The notes under the pieces are model-generated. The model was given only the letters and a program-made list of their open reading frames with translations. It made no database searches and had not been told where the DNA came from. Source: JAAYJR01 sp964563975 (lineage in GTDB: Bacteria; Bacteroidota; Bacteroidia; Bacteroidales; Prolixibacteraceae). From it: a stretch of 30,086 nucleotides of DNA. Position numbers and translations under genes: made by a program. The stretch spans positions 1 to 30,086 of the forward strand of contig CAZLZJ010000025.1 in NCBI GenBank assembly GCA_964563975.1, read 5' to 3'. Positions 7,569-15,306 of this stretch are shown in pieces (positions within the stretch are counted from its first letter, which is position 1; each line of letters starts with the position of its first letter).

Positions 7569-8924
7569 ATGAAAGGTAAATTAAGTATAAAAACAGGAAT
7601 ATTGTGTATACTGCTGTCGGCCGCAGGTATAGTATATGCCCAGGACAGGGTTATTGATCAGATAGTGGCAGTTGTTGGCAGTAATATCATTCTGAAATCT
7701 GACATTGAAAAAATGTTTATTGACCAGCAGGCACAGGGCATCACCAGCGATGGTGACATGAAATGTGAAATATTGGAGAATTTTCTGATCGACCGGCTTC
7801 TGATAGCTGAAGCTGAGCTTGACACTCTCATTGAGGTAACCGACAGCCAGGTGAACCAGCAAATGGAAGGGCAATTACAGATGTATATTGCACATTTCGA
7901 ATCTGAAAGTGCTGTGGAAAACCATTTCAAAAAGCGAATTGCCGATATAAGATCCGAAATGCAGCCTATTATAAAAAATCAATTACTTAGTTCTCAAATG
8001 AGAAATAAAATAGTCAAAGATGTCACGATCACACCTTCTGAGGTAAGACAGTTTTTCAGGAACCTTCCTGAGGAAGAGATCCCGATTATACCGCAGCAGT
8101 ATGAGTATGCTCAAATAACCATGAAGCCCAAAATTGACATTGACGAAGAGAATAGGGTTAAAGCTGAACTGCGTGAATTGAAAAGGCGCATAGAAGAAGG
8201 ATCAAGCTTTGCGGCAATGGCAGTGATGTACTCCGAAGGACCTTCGGCAGGTAATGGCGGAGAGATCGGCTATATGGGCAGGGCCCAGTTAGACCCTGAT
8301 TATGCTGCAGCTGCTTTTAACCTTAAGGGGAATAGAATTTCAAATGTAGTAGAGACTGAATTTGGATATCACATCATACAGCTGATTGGCCGGCAGGGAG
8401 AAAAAGTAAATACCAGGCATATCCTTATGAAACCAAAAGTAACTCCCGAAGCAAAGGAGGAATCATTTAAGCGTCTCGACAGCCTTGCAAATATGATCAG
8501 AAAACAGGAGATATCATTTGCTGAGGCAGCTAAATTGTTTTCTTCCGATAAAAACACCAGAAATAACGGAGGGGTAGCAATAAGCCAGTACTCAATGTCT
8601 TCAAAATTTATTGTGGAAGAGCTTGACGGAGATGTAAGCAAAGTGATCCCTGCCCTGAATATAAATGAAATATCAAATCCATTTGAAACAATAGATATTG
8701 AAAGCAGACAAACAGTTTTTAAAATAGTAAAACTTATTGATAAAACCGATGCCCACAAAGCCAACCTTCAAAAAGACTACCAGCAGCTGTCAGATATGTT
8801 TCTGGAAAAGAAAAGGGAAAAGGTGCTGCAAAAATGGATTAACGAAAAGCAATCACAAACATACATACGTATTGACCCAACTTATGCTAACTGCAATTTT
8901 GAATTCGACAACTGGATTAAGTAA
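7569..8924 (+). CDS. SurA-like periplasmic peptidylprolyl isomerase (two parvulin domains)
   Basis: A chaperone/isomerase for outer-membrane proteins in the periplasm. The signal peptide (residues 1-25) is cleaved after IVYAQ. The SurA N-terminal region follows (DQIVAVVGSNIILKSDIEKM, 30-49). Parvulin domain 1 spans about 178-276 (SFAAMAVMYSEGPSAGNGGE, then ETEFGYHIIQL) and domain 2 about 282-385 (NTRHILMKPK, then SFAEAAKLFSSDKNTRNNGG). I chose ATG 7569 because it begins directly with a signal peptide; an earlier in-frame ATG at 7467 would overlap the upstream gene and put 34 residues before the signal. The 451-residue length fits Bacteroidota homologues. The following OstA-like gene may be an outer-membrane client or partner. 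Confidence 0.92.
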   Translation: MKGKLSIKTGILCILLSAAGIVYAQDRVIDQIVAVVGSNIILKSDIEKMFIDQQAQGITSDGDMKCEILENFLIDRLLIAEAELDTLIEVTDSQVNQQMEGQLQMYIAHFESESAVENHFKKRIADIRSEMQPIIKNQLLSSQMRNKIVKDVTITPSEVRQFFRNLPEEEIPIIPQQYEYAQITMKPKIDIDEENRVKAELRELKRRIEEGSSFAAMAVMYSEGPSAGNGGEIGYMGRAQLDPDYAAAAFNLKGNRISNVVETEFGYHIIQLIGRQGEKVNTRHILMKPKVTPEAKEESFKRLDSLANMIRKQEISFAEAAKLFSSDKNTRNNGGVAISQYSMSSKFIVEELDGDVSKVIPALNINEISNPFETIDIESRQTVFKIVKLIDKTDAHKANLQKDYQQLSDMFLEKKREKVLQKWINEKQSQTYIRIDPTYANCNFEFDNWIK

Positions 8925-8936
8925 CAATTAATAATC

Positions 8937-9899
8937 ATGGATTTTAAAAATGATGTTGAAGCCCTGGACGCCCTGCGCGATAAATTTCAGAAACTTCTGA
9001 AAGAGATAACAAAGGTGATATATGGTCAGGATAATGTAATTACCGAAGTTCTTGTTTCCCTGTTCAGCAGGGGTCATGTTTTGCTGATAGGGGTACCCGG
9101 GCTGGCAAAAACATTAATGGTAACAACTATTGCAAAAATATTAGGCCTTAAATATAACAGGATTCAATTCACCCCTGACCTTATGCCTTCTGATATTATA
9201 GGAACTGAAATACTTGATAAAGAGAGACAGTTCAAGTTTGTAAAAGGTCCCATCTTTGCCAACATCATCCTTGCAGACGAGGTAAACCGAACACCTCCTA
9301 AAACCCAATCGGCTCTTTTGGAAGCTATGCAGGAGCAAGCTGTTACATCAGCCGGGCAACGTTTTGAGCTGGAAAGTCCGTTTTTTGTGCTTGCAACACA
9401 AAATCCAATTGAACAAGAAGGAACTTACCCCCTCCCGGAAGCACAGCTCGACAGATTTATGTTTTCCGTATGGCTTGATTATCCAAAGTATGAAGATGAA
9501 ATTACAATTGTAAAAAACACTACTTCAAACCTTCTTTTTGATCTGAATCCTGTAATCACCGGGAAAGAAATTATTTATTACCAACATCTTATCAGAAAGA
9601 TTCCAATAAATGACAACGTATTAAATTATGCTGTCACCCTTGCTGCTAAGACCAGGCCAGGAAATGGAATGGCAGCCGGTATTGCCCGGCAATACCTAAA
9701 ATGGGGTGCCGGACCGAGAGCTTCGCAATATTTAGTGATAGGAGCAAAAACACACGCCGCACTGCAAGGAAAATATTCACCTGATATTGAAGATGTGAAA
9801 GCTGTGGCTCCATCAATTCTCCGGCACAGAATAATCAAAAACTATAAAGCTGAAGCTGAAAATATTACAGTAGAGCAAATAATTGAAAATATAATCTGA
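8937..9899 (+). CDS. MoxR-family AAA+ ATPase
   Basis: A cytoplasmic AAA+ ATPase of the MoxR/RavA type, a chaperone-like family that often activates metalloenzymes or envelope complexes. Walker A is GVPGLAKT (52-59), Walker B ILADEVNR (111-118), followed by TPPKTQSALLEAMQE, the typical MoxR sensor region, and LATQNPIEQEGTYPLPEAQLDRF in split form around 150-175. The 320-residue length is normal. MoxR genes usually precede DUF58/VWA genes; none is here. Instead it sits 12 bases after the SurA-like gene and 12 bases before the OstA-like gene, an arrangement recalled for other Bacteroidota. Its target is unknown. Confidence 0.92.
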   Translation: MDFKNDVEALDALRDKFQKLLKEITKVIYGQDNVITEVLVSLFSRGHVLLIGVPGLAKTLMVTTIAKILGLKYNRIQFTPDLMPSDIIGTEILDKERQFKFVKGPIFANIILADEVNRTPPKTQSALLEAMQEQAVTSAGQRFELESPFFVLATQNPIEQEGTYPLPEAQLDRFMFSVWLDYPKYEDEITIVKNTTSNLLFDLNPVITGKEIIYYQHLIRKIPINDNVLNYAVTLAAKTRPGNGMAAGIARQYLKWGAGPRASQYLVIGAKTHAALQGKYSPDIEDVKAVAPSILRHRIIKNYKAEAENITVEQIIENII

Positions 9900-9911
9900 C
9901 AGGTTTTTCCA

Positions 9912-11453
9912 ATGGTCAACATCGATTCAAGTAGCCTTATTGTCCGGCTCAGCCTGGCAGTGATATTACTCCCGGCTTTCCTGACAACCTTTGCTCAAAC
10001 AAAAAAAAGAGTGGATATTGAGCAAGCCGATTACCTTGAATCAAGTGAACATATAGCAGCAAATGCCCAGCGCCTTATCGGCAATGTGAGAATCAGGCAT
10101 CAGGATATTCTTATGTGGTGCGACAGCGCCTATACATATACAGGAACAAACAGGGTCGATGCATATGGAAATGTACATATTAACCAGGGCGATACAATTA
10201 ATCTCTATGCAAATAAAATACTTTACGACGGCGATATAAATTTTGCCCGGGCATCAGGAAATGTCAAACTGTTGAATAAAACAACCACCCTCCTTTGTGA
10301 TACCCTTGACTATAATATTGAGTCAAATACCGGCTATTATGAAACCGGAGGAAAAATAATAGACAGCACCAATACTCTTACAAGCAATATTGCAAAATAT
10401 TACCTGGATCTCGACATAATCTATTTTTATAAAAATGTAAATGCTTTTAACAAAGATTATACACTTGATAATGATACTCTTATCTATAATACTAATTCCG
10501 GACTGTACCTGATACAAGGACCGACAACAATAAAAGATTCTGCAAATACACTCTATTCGGAAAATGGATGGTATAACTCAAAAACAGGTGAAGCAGAACT
10601 AAAAGAGAACTCTCGTATTTATGACGAAAAACAGGAGCTGAAAGCAGATTATATAAAATATAATAAAGATGACGGGAAAGGAAAAGCTTTGGGTGGTGTA
10701 TACCTGCAGGATCATGATAATAAGATCATTGTTACAGGACTGACAGCTGAATATTCTGACATACTCGAAATTGCAACCGTAACAGACTCAGCCTTATTAA
10801 TTGTATATTCTGGAAAAGACACCCTTTTCCTTCATGCAGACACATTACGCACAATTCCTGATTCAATAGAGGGAGAAAAAATTGTTATGGCTTTCTATGG
10901 GACACGCTTCTTTCGCACTGATATACAGGGTATTTGTGATTCACTTATCTATTTTTCCAAAGATTCGGTAGTTGAACTGCATCACAATCCGGTAATCTGG
11001 TCCGACATCCACCAGCTAAGCGCAGACAAAATAAAAATGAAGCAAAACAGAGAATCACCTGACGAGATACATCTTATAAATAACAGCTTTATAATTTCAA
11101 AATTAGATTCCGGCAGATTCGATCAAATAAAAGGAAGAGAAATGGTTGGGTATATTGTTGAAAATAAGCTCTCAAATATTGATGTGAACGGAAGCGGGCA
11201 ATCACTCTATTATGCAAGAGAAGACTCCACAATCATCGGACTAAACCGGGCTGAAAGCAGCAGGATAGCCATCCGGTTCAAAGATGAAAAAGTTTACCGT
11301 ATCTCTTTTCTGCAATCACCTGCAGGCACACTAAAACCACTATTCAATGTTGCAGAAGAGGAGAGAAAGCTAAGCGGCTTCGACTGGAAAATATCACAGC
11401 GACCAATGTCAAAAGAAGATCTGTTTATTTATAATTTTTTCAGTAATGATTAA
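9912..11453 (+). CDS. OstA-like protein (LptA/LptD N-domain, LPS transport)
   Basis: A 513-residue exported protein with an N-terminal signal (hydrophobic 9-27, cleavage near TFAQ) and repeated beta-strand units of the OstA/LptA jelly-roll type. These include the stretch NAQRLIGNVRIRHQDILMWC, then YGNVHINQGDTINLYANKI and ASGNVKLLNKTTTLLCD. Such proteins form the periplasmic bridge or plug-proximal part of the LPS transport machine (Lpt). It lacks the C-terminal LptD barrel, so it resembles the Bacteroidota OstA-like proteins about 500-600 residues long. It ends the chaperone/MoxR run and is followed by 281 bases that carry the leucine-operon leader. No clear terminator follows its stop; only AT-only inverted repeats are present. 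Confidence 0.83.
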   Translation: MVNIDSSSLIVRLSLAVILLPAFLTTFAQTKKRVDIEQADYLESSEHIAANAQRLIGNVRIRHQDILMWCDSAYTYTGTNRVDAYGNVHINQGDTINLYANKILYDGDINFARASGNVKLLNKTTTLLCDTLDYNIESNTGYYETGGKIIDSTNTLTSNIAKYYLDLDIIYFYKNVNAFNKDYTLDNDTLIYNTNSGLYLIQGPTTIKDSANTLYSENGWYNSKTGEAELKENSRIYDEKQELKADYIKYNKDDGKGKALGGVYLQDHDNKIIVTGLTAEYSDILEIATVTDSALLIVYSGKDTLFLHADTLRTIPDSIEGEKIVMAFYGTRFFRTDIQGICDSLIYFSKDSVVELHHNPVIWSDIHQLSADKIKMKQNRESPDEIHLINNSFIISKLDSGRFDQIKGREMVGYIVENKLSNIDVNGSGQSLYYAREDSTIIGLNRAESSRIAIRFKDEKVYRISFLQSPAGTLKPLFNVAEEERKLSGFDWKISQRPMSKEDLFIYNFFSND

Positions 11454-11533
11454 AATAATATTAAATATTAATTCAGTTATTAATTAATTTATACTATTAT
11501 TGTGCAAAATTTTCCATTTAAAAATTATTATTC

Positions 11534-11542
11534 TAATATTTG
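11534..11542 (+). promoter_or_regulatory. Possible -7 element for the leucine operon leader
   Basis: TAATATTTG resembles the Bacteroidota -7 box TAnnTTTG with one extra spacer base. A T-rich -33 candidate (TTTTCC at 11509-11514) lies about 20 bases upstream. It would start transcription about 10 bases before the leader-peptide ATG at 11561, the placement expected for an attenuator. The match is imperfect. Confidence 0.35.
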
Positions 11543-11560
11543 CATACGAACATTGAAAAT

Positions 11561-11632
11561 ATGAATTTAAAAAACAGCATATCTATTCTCGGCCTGATTA
11601 TTGGCATTATTCTTCTAAACAAGAGTAAATGA
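11561..11632 (+). CDS. Leucine-operon leader peptide (Leu/Ile-rich, 23 residues)
   Basis: ATG at 11561 opens a 23-codon reading frame ending in TGA at 11630-11632. Its core reads ISILGLIIGIILL: the peptide holds 6 Ile and 5 Leu and no Val. Codons 16-19 are four branched-chain codons in a row (ATT ATT CTT CTA, 11606-11617), placed 12 bases before the antiterminator arm. It lies upstream of leuA and immediately before a terminator and its alternative pairing, so its translation, rather than the peptide, is the likely signal. It could be misread as a small membrane protein, but the codon placement relative to the RNA structures argues for a leader. It is too short for most gene finders. Confidence 0.82.
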   Translation: MNLKNSISILGLIIGIILLNKSK

Positions 11633-11680
11633 GAATGGTATGTATTTAATAATATAGAAAACCGGAATAAGCCATTCTCA
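11630..11680 (+). promoter_or_regulatory. Predicted antiterminator of the leu attenuator
   Basis: Segment 1, UGAGAAUGG (11630-11638), begins at the leader stop codon and is complementary to segment 2, CCAUUCUCA (11672-11680), with one more G-U pair (11639-11671). Segment 2 is also the 5' arm of the terminator. The 8 bases 11631-11638 repeat exactly at 11686-11693, so segments 1 and 3 compete for segment 2. A ribosome stopped at the Leu/Ile codons leaves segment 1 free and permits this hairpin; a ribosome at the stop codon covers it and lets the terminator form. Confidence 0.8.
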
Positions 11681-11703
11681 AAAAAGAGAATGGCTTTTTT
11701 TTT
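11671..11703 (+). terminator. Intrinsic terminator (attenuator) before leuA
   Basis: A 9-bp perfect stem, GCCATTCTC (11671-11679) and GAGAATGGC (11686-11694), closes a six-A loop and is followed by nine T residues (11695-11703). Two further A-U pairs can extend the stem base. It lies 31 bases before the leuA ATG on the coding strand, so as an unconditional terminator it would silence the operon; with the competing upstream pairing it acts as an attenuator. Confidence 0.9.
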
Positions 11704-11734
11704 AATAAAAAAGATAGAATTAAACAGTAAAAAA

Positions 11735-13240
11735 ATGAGTGACAGACTTTACATTTTTGACACCACCCTTCGCGATGGCGAGCAGGTACCAGGATGCCAA
11801 TTAAATACAGTGGAAAAAATCGAGGTTGCAAAAGCTTTGCAGGAGCTGGGAGTCGATGTGATTGAAGCAGGATTTCCAATATCCAGCCCGGGCGACTTCG
11901 AATCGGTAATTGAAATATCCAAGGCAGTAACCTGGCCTTCAATATGCGCCCTTACCCGTGCAATTCCAAAAGATATTGATGTAGCTGCCGAGTCTCTCAG
12001 GTATGCTAAAAAAAGCAGGATCCATACAGGCATTGGCACCTCATACTATCATATCTATAAAAAGCTGAATTCTAATCCCGAAGCTATCATGGAGCGTGCT
12101 GTTGATGCTGTTAAGTATGCAAAAAAACATGTTGAAGATGTGGAGTTTTATGCAGAAGATGCAGGACGCACAGAAAATGAGTATCTGGCTAAAGTTGTGG
12201 AAGCTGTTATTAAAGCCGGCGCCACAGTGGTAAATATTCCTGACACAACCGGATACTGCCTGCCGGAAGAGTATGGTCAAAAAATCAGGTTTCTGAAAGA
12301 AAATGTCAAAGGTATAGATAAGGTAATTATCTCTACACACTGTCATAATGACCTGGGCATGGCAACAGCCAACACTGTTTCAGGAATTATGAACGGAGCC
12401 CGCCAGGCCGAAGTTACCATTAACGGAATAGGTGAACGTGCCGGAAACACCTCCCTCGAAGAGGTAGTAATGACAATGAAAAGCCGCCATAAAGTTCTTG
12501 GAGTAAAAACCGGTATAAACACCAAAAATATTTACCGTACCAGCAGGTTGGTTTCTAACCTGATGAATATGCCGGTGCAGCCCAACAAAGCTATAGTCGG
12601 TCGAAATGCATTTGCACACTCTTCGGGAATCCATCAGGATGGTGTACTGAAGCATCGTGAAAATTATGAAATCATAGACCCTGTTGATGTTGGTATCAAT
12701 GAGTCATTAATACTGCTGACCGCTCGCAGCGGCAGGGCTGCCCTGAAACATCGCTTAGAAATAATGGGCTATAAACTGAGTAAAGAGAAGCTGGATGAGA
12801 TATATGAGGAGTTTTTGATACTTGCCGATAAGAAAAAAGATATCCGCGATGATGATATTGCTCTCCTTGCCGGTGATGCAAGGCGTAAGGAGCATCGTAT
12901 CAAGCTCGATTTCCTGCAGGTACTTACAGGAAAAAATATCATTCCAGCAGCAATCGTCAGACTGAATATTGCAGGTGAAAAATTTGATGCCACCTCAACA
13001 GGCAACGGGCCGGTTGATGCAGCAATCAAAGCAGTAAAGCTGATAATCAAAAGAGAGGTATCAATTGAAGAGTTCCTCGTTCAGGCAATAACCAGGGGAA
13101 GCGACGATATTGGAAAAGTACATATGCAAATACTATATAATAATTCAATATTTACCGGATTTGGAGCACATACCGATATTGTAACTGCATCAGTAGAAGC
13201 ATATCTGGATGCAATAAATAAATTTCCGGTTAATCATTAA
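11735..13240 (+). CDS. leuA: 2-isopropylmalate synthase
   Basis: Condenses acetyl-CoA with 2-oxoisovalerate, the first committed step of leucine synthesis. The N-terminal TIM barrel starts with FDTTLRDGEQVPG (metal ligand Asp9). The HxH metal motif THCHND has His202 and His204, and GIGERAGNTSLEEV follows at 231-243. SSGIHQDGVLKHRENYE near residue 295 is typical of LeuA. A C-terminal LeuA regulatory domain, about 390-501, would give leucine feedback inhibition. The start is ATG 11735: an earlier in-frame ATG at 11690 lies inside the terminator hairpin and would add 15 residues not found in the family. It is first in a five-gene operon controlled by the leader attenuator. Confidence 0.95.
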   Translation: MSDRLYIFDTTLRDGEQVPGCQLNTVEKIEVAKALQELGVDVIEAGFPISSPGDFESVIEISKAVTWPSICALTRAIPKDIDVAAESLRYAKKSRIHTGIGTSYYHIYKKLNSNPEAIMERAVDAVKYAKKHVEDVEFYAEDAGRTENEYLAKVVEAVIKAGATVVNIPDTTGYCLPEEYGQKIRFLKENVKGIDKVIISTHCHNDLGMATANTVSGIMNGARQAEVTINGIGERAGNTSLEEVVMTMKSRHKVLGVKTGINTKNIYRTSRLVSNLMNMPVQPNKAIVGRNAFAHSSGIHQDGVLKHRENYEIIDPVDVGINESLILLTARSGRAALKHRLEIMGYKLSKEKLDEIYEEFLILADKKKDIRDDDIALLAGDARRKEHRIKLDFLQVLTGKNIIPAAIVRLNIAGEKFDATSTGNGPVDAAIKAVKLIIKREVSIEEFLVQAITRGSDDIGKVHMQILYNNSIFTGFGAHTDIVTASVEAYLDAINKFPVNH

Positions 13241-13256
13241 CTTTAAAATAAAATTG

Positions 13257-14681
13257 ATGGCAGCAAAAACACTATTTGATAAAATATGGGATTCACATAT
13301 AGTGAAATCAGTTGAAGAAGGGCCTGATGTTTTATACATCGATCGTCACCTGATACACGAAGTTACCAGTCCTGTGGCTTTCCTGGGGCTTAAAAAAAGA
13401 GGACTGAAAGTTTTCAGGCCTGCCCAAACAACAGCTACACCCGATCATAATGTTCCAACAGAAAACCAGCACCTTACCATAATGGATGAATTATCGCGCC
13501 ATCAGGTTGAGATGCTTAAAAAAAACTGTCTGGAACATGGAATAGAATATCATGATCTTCAAACGGATGGCCATGGTATAGTACATATAATCGGGCCGGA
13601 AATGGGAATAACCCGCCCGGGACTTACAATTGTTTGTGGCGATAGTCATACATCAACCCATGGAGCCTTTGGTGCTATTGCCTTTGGAATAGGCACCAGC
13701 GAAGTAGAGATGGTGCTGGCCAGCCAGTGTATTATGCAGCCCAAACCAAAAAGGATGAGGATAACAGTAACCGGACAGCTTAAAGAGGGTGTAACAGCAA
13801 AAGATATTGCTCTTTATATAATCTCAAAGATCTCTACCAGTGGCGGTACCGGCCATTTTATTGAATATGCGGGCAGTGCAATTACCGGATTATCGATGGA
13901 GGGCAGAATGACCCTCTGTAACCTGAGTATTGAAAGTGGCGCCAGAGGAGGAATTATTGCACCTGATGAGACTACTGTAAACTATGTTAAAGGCAGGAAG
14001 TTTGCACCTAAGGGAAATAACTGGGATAAAGCAATGGCAAAATGGAAAAAATTAAAAACAGATGAGGGTGCCGTGTTCGATACTGAATATAATTTCAATG
14101 CCGAAGATATAGAACCCATGATAACCTACGGTACCAATCCCGGAATGGGAATTGGAATAACCGGTAAGATACCTTCGACAGAAAATATGACTGCAAATGA
14201 TAAAAGTAACTTTATCAAATCGCTGAACTATATGGGTTATTCTGAAGGAGAAGCCATGTTAGGTAAAAAAGTGGATTATGTTTTTTTGGGTAGTTGTACT
14301 AATGGGAGAATAGAAGATTTCAGGGCATTTGCAAGTTTTGTAAAAGGAAAGAAAAAGTCGCCTGAGGTAATAGCCTGGCTTGTTCCCGGCTCCCGGCAAG
14401 TAGAAAAACAGATACGTGAAGAGGGACTTGCAGACATTTTGGAGAAAGCAGGATTTCAACTGCGCCAGCCGGGATGCTCGGCATGCCTTGCAATGAACGA
14501 TGATAAAGTTCCGGAAGGAAAGTATGCCGTTTCAACAACAAACAGAAATTTCGAAGGCCGTCAGGGACCGGGTGCAAGAACACTGCTTGCCAGCCCTCTG
14601 ACAGCAGCTGCAGCAGCCTTAACCGGAGTGGTTACCGACCCCAGGCAATTTTTATATCCTGAAAAATCCAAATTGCAATAA
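13257..14681 (+). CDS. leuC: 3-isopropylmalate dehydratase large subunit
   Basis: With LeuD it isomerises 2- to 3-isopropylmalate (aconitase family, [4Fe-4S]). The cluster cysteines are visible: Cys347 in LGSCTNGRIEDF and Cys407/Cys410 in PGCSACLAMN. Substrate-region motifs TPDHNVPT (61-68) and CGDSHTSTHGAFG (127-139) are intact. The 474-residue length is normal. The start is ATG 13257, 16 bases after the leuA stop; an adjacent TTG at 13254 is ignored. LeuCD enzymes also act on citramalate in organisms that make isoleucine by the citramalate route, which matters because a second LeuA/CimA-like synthase lies two genes downstream. Confidence 0.96.
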   Translation: MAAKTLFDKIWDSHIVKSVEEGPDVLYIDRHLIHEVTSPVAFLGLKKRGLKVFRPAQTTATPDHNVPTENQHLTIMDELSRHQVEMLKKNCLEHGIEYHDLQTDGHGIVHIIGPEMGITRPGLTIVCGDSHTSTHGAFGAIAFGIGTSEVEMVLASQCIMQPKPKRMRITVTGQLKEGVTAKDIALYIISKISTSGGTGHFIEYAGSAITGLSMEGRMTLCNLSIESGARGGIIAPDETTVNYVKGRKFAPKGNNWDKAMAKWKKLKTDEGAVFDTEYNFNAEDIEPMITYGTNPGMGIGITGKIPSTENMTANDKSNFIKSLNYMGYSEGEAMLGKKVDYVFLGSCTNGRIEDFRAFASFVKGKKKSPEVIAWLVPGSRQVEKQIREEGLADILEKAGFQLRQPGCSACLAMNDDKVPEGKYAVSTTNRNFEGRQGPGARTLLASPLTAAAAALTGVVTDPRQFLYPEKSKLQ

Positions 14682-14704
14682 ATAAAATATTAAATATTCA
14701 AAAT

Positions 14705-15304
14705 ATGGCTTACGATAAATTTTCAACAATAATCTCCTCTGCAGTACCATTACCGGCAGAAAATGTAGATACTGACCAGATCATACCTGCCCGCTTTTTA
14801 AAAGCCACAGAGCGAAAAGGATTTGGCGACAATCTTTTTCGCGACTGGCGATATAATAAAGATGGAAGCCTGAAGCCGGGCTTCCCCCTGAATGAAAAGA
14901 AGTTTTCAGGTAAAATATTGATTGCCGGCAAAAATTTCGGAAGCGGATCAAGCCGCGAACATGCTGCCTGGGCTATATACGACTACGGATTCAGAGTGGT
15001 GGTTTCCAGCTTTTTTGCTGATATTTTCAAAAATAATGCGCTCAATAACGGCTTGCTTCCCGTGGTAGTTTCACCCAAATTCCTGCAAAAAATTTTCGAT
15101 GAAATAGAAAAAGATACCACAACAAAATTTGAAGTAAATCTGAATGAGCAGAAATTTACTATTCTGAACATTAATAAATCGGTGTCGTTCGAAATAAGCC
15201 CATATAAAAAACATTGTTTAATAAACGGGCTCGACGACATCGACTATTTGGCAGCACTCAAAGAGGAGATAGCAAGCTTCGAGAAGTCAAATCAAATACT
15301 ATAA
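14705..15304 (+). CDS. leuD: 3-isopropylmalate dehydratase small subunit
   Basis: The swivelling-domain partner of LeuC. The family motif NFGSGSSREHAAW spans about 77-89, and the N-terminal ENVDTDQIIPARF is also characteristic. The 199-residue length fits the LeuD1 type found with a separate LeuC of about 470 residues. It is spaced 23 bases from leuC and only 2 bases from the next gene, consistent with a single transcript. Confidence 0.95.
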   Translation: MAYDKFSTIISSAVPLPAENVDTDQIIPARFLKATERKGFGDNLFRDWRYNKDGSLKPGFPLNEKKFSGKILIAGKNFGSGSSREHAAWAIYDYGFRVVVSSFFADIFKNNALNNGLLPVVVSPKFLQKIFDEIEKDTTTKFEVNLNEQKFTILNINKSVSFEISPYKKHCLINGLDDIDYLAALKEEIASFEKSNQIL

Positions 15305-15306
15305 AA

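Noticed and set aside
11454..11520. AT-only inverted repeats after the OstA-like gene as a terminator
   Set aside because: The ATTAAT-type repeats have no G-C pairs and no following T-tract, so they cannot be distinguished from AT-rich background.
11690..11734. In-frame ATG at 11690 as the leuA start
   Set aside because: It lies inside the 3' arm of the terminator hairpin and adds 15 residues encoded by the T-tract and A-rich linker; ATG 11735 gives the normal LeuA N-terminus.
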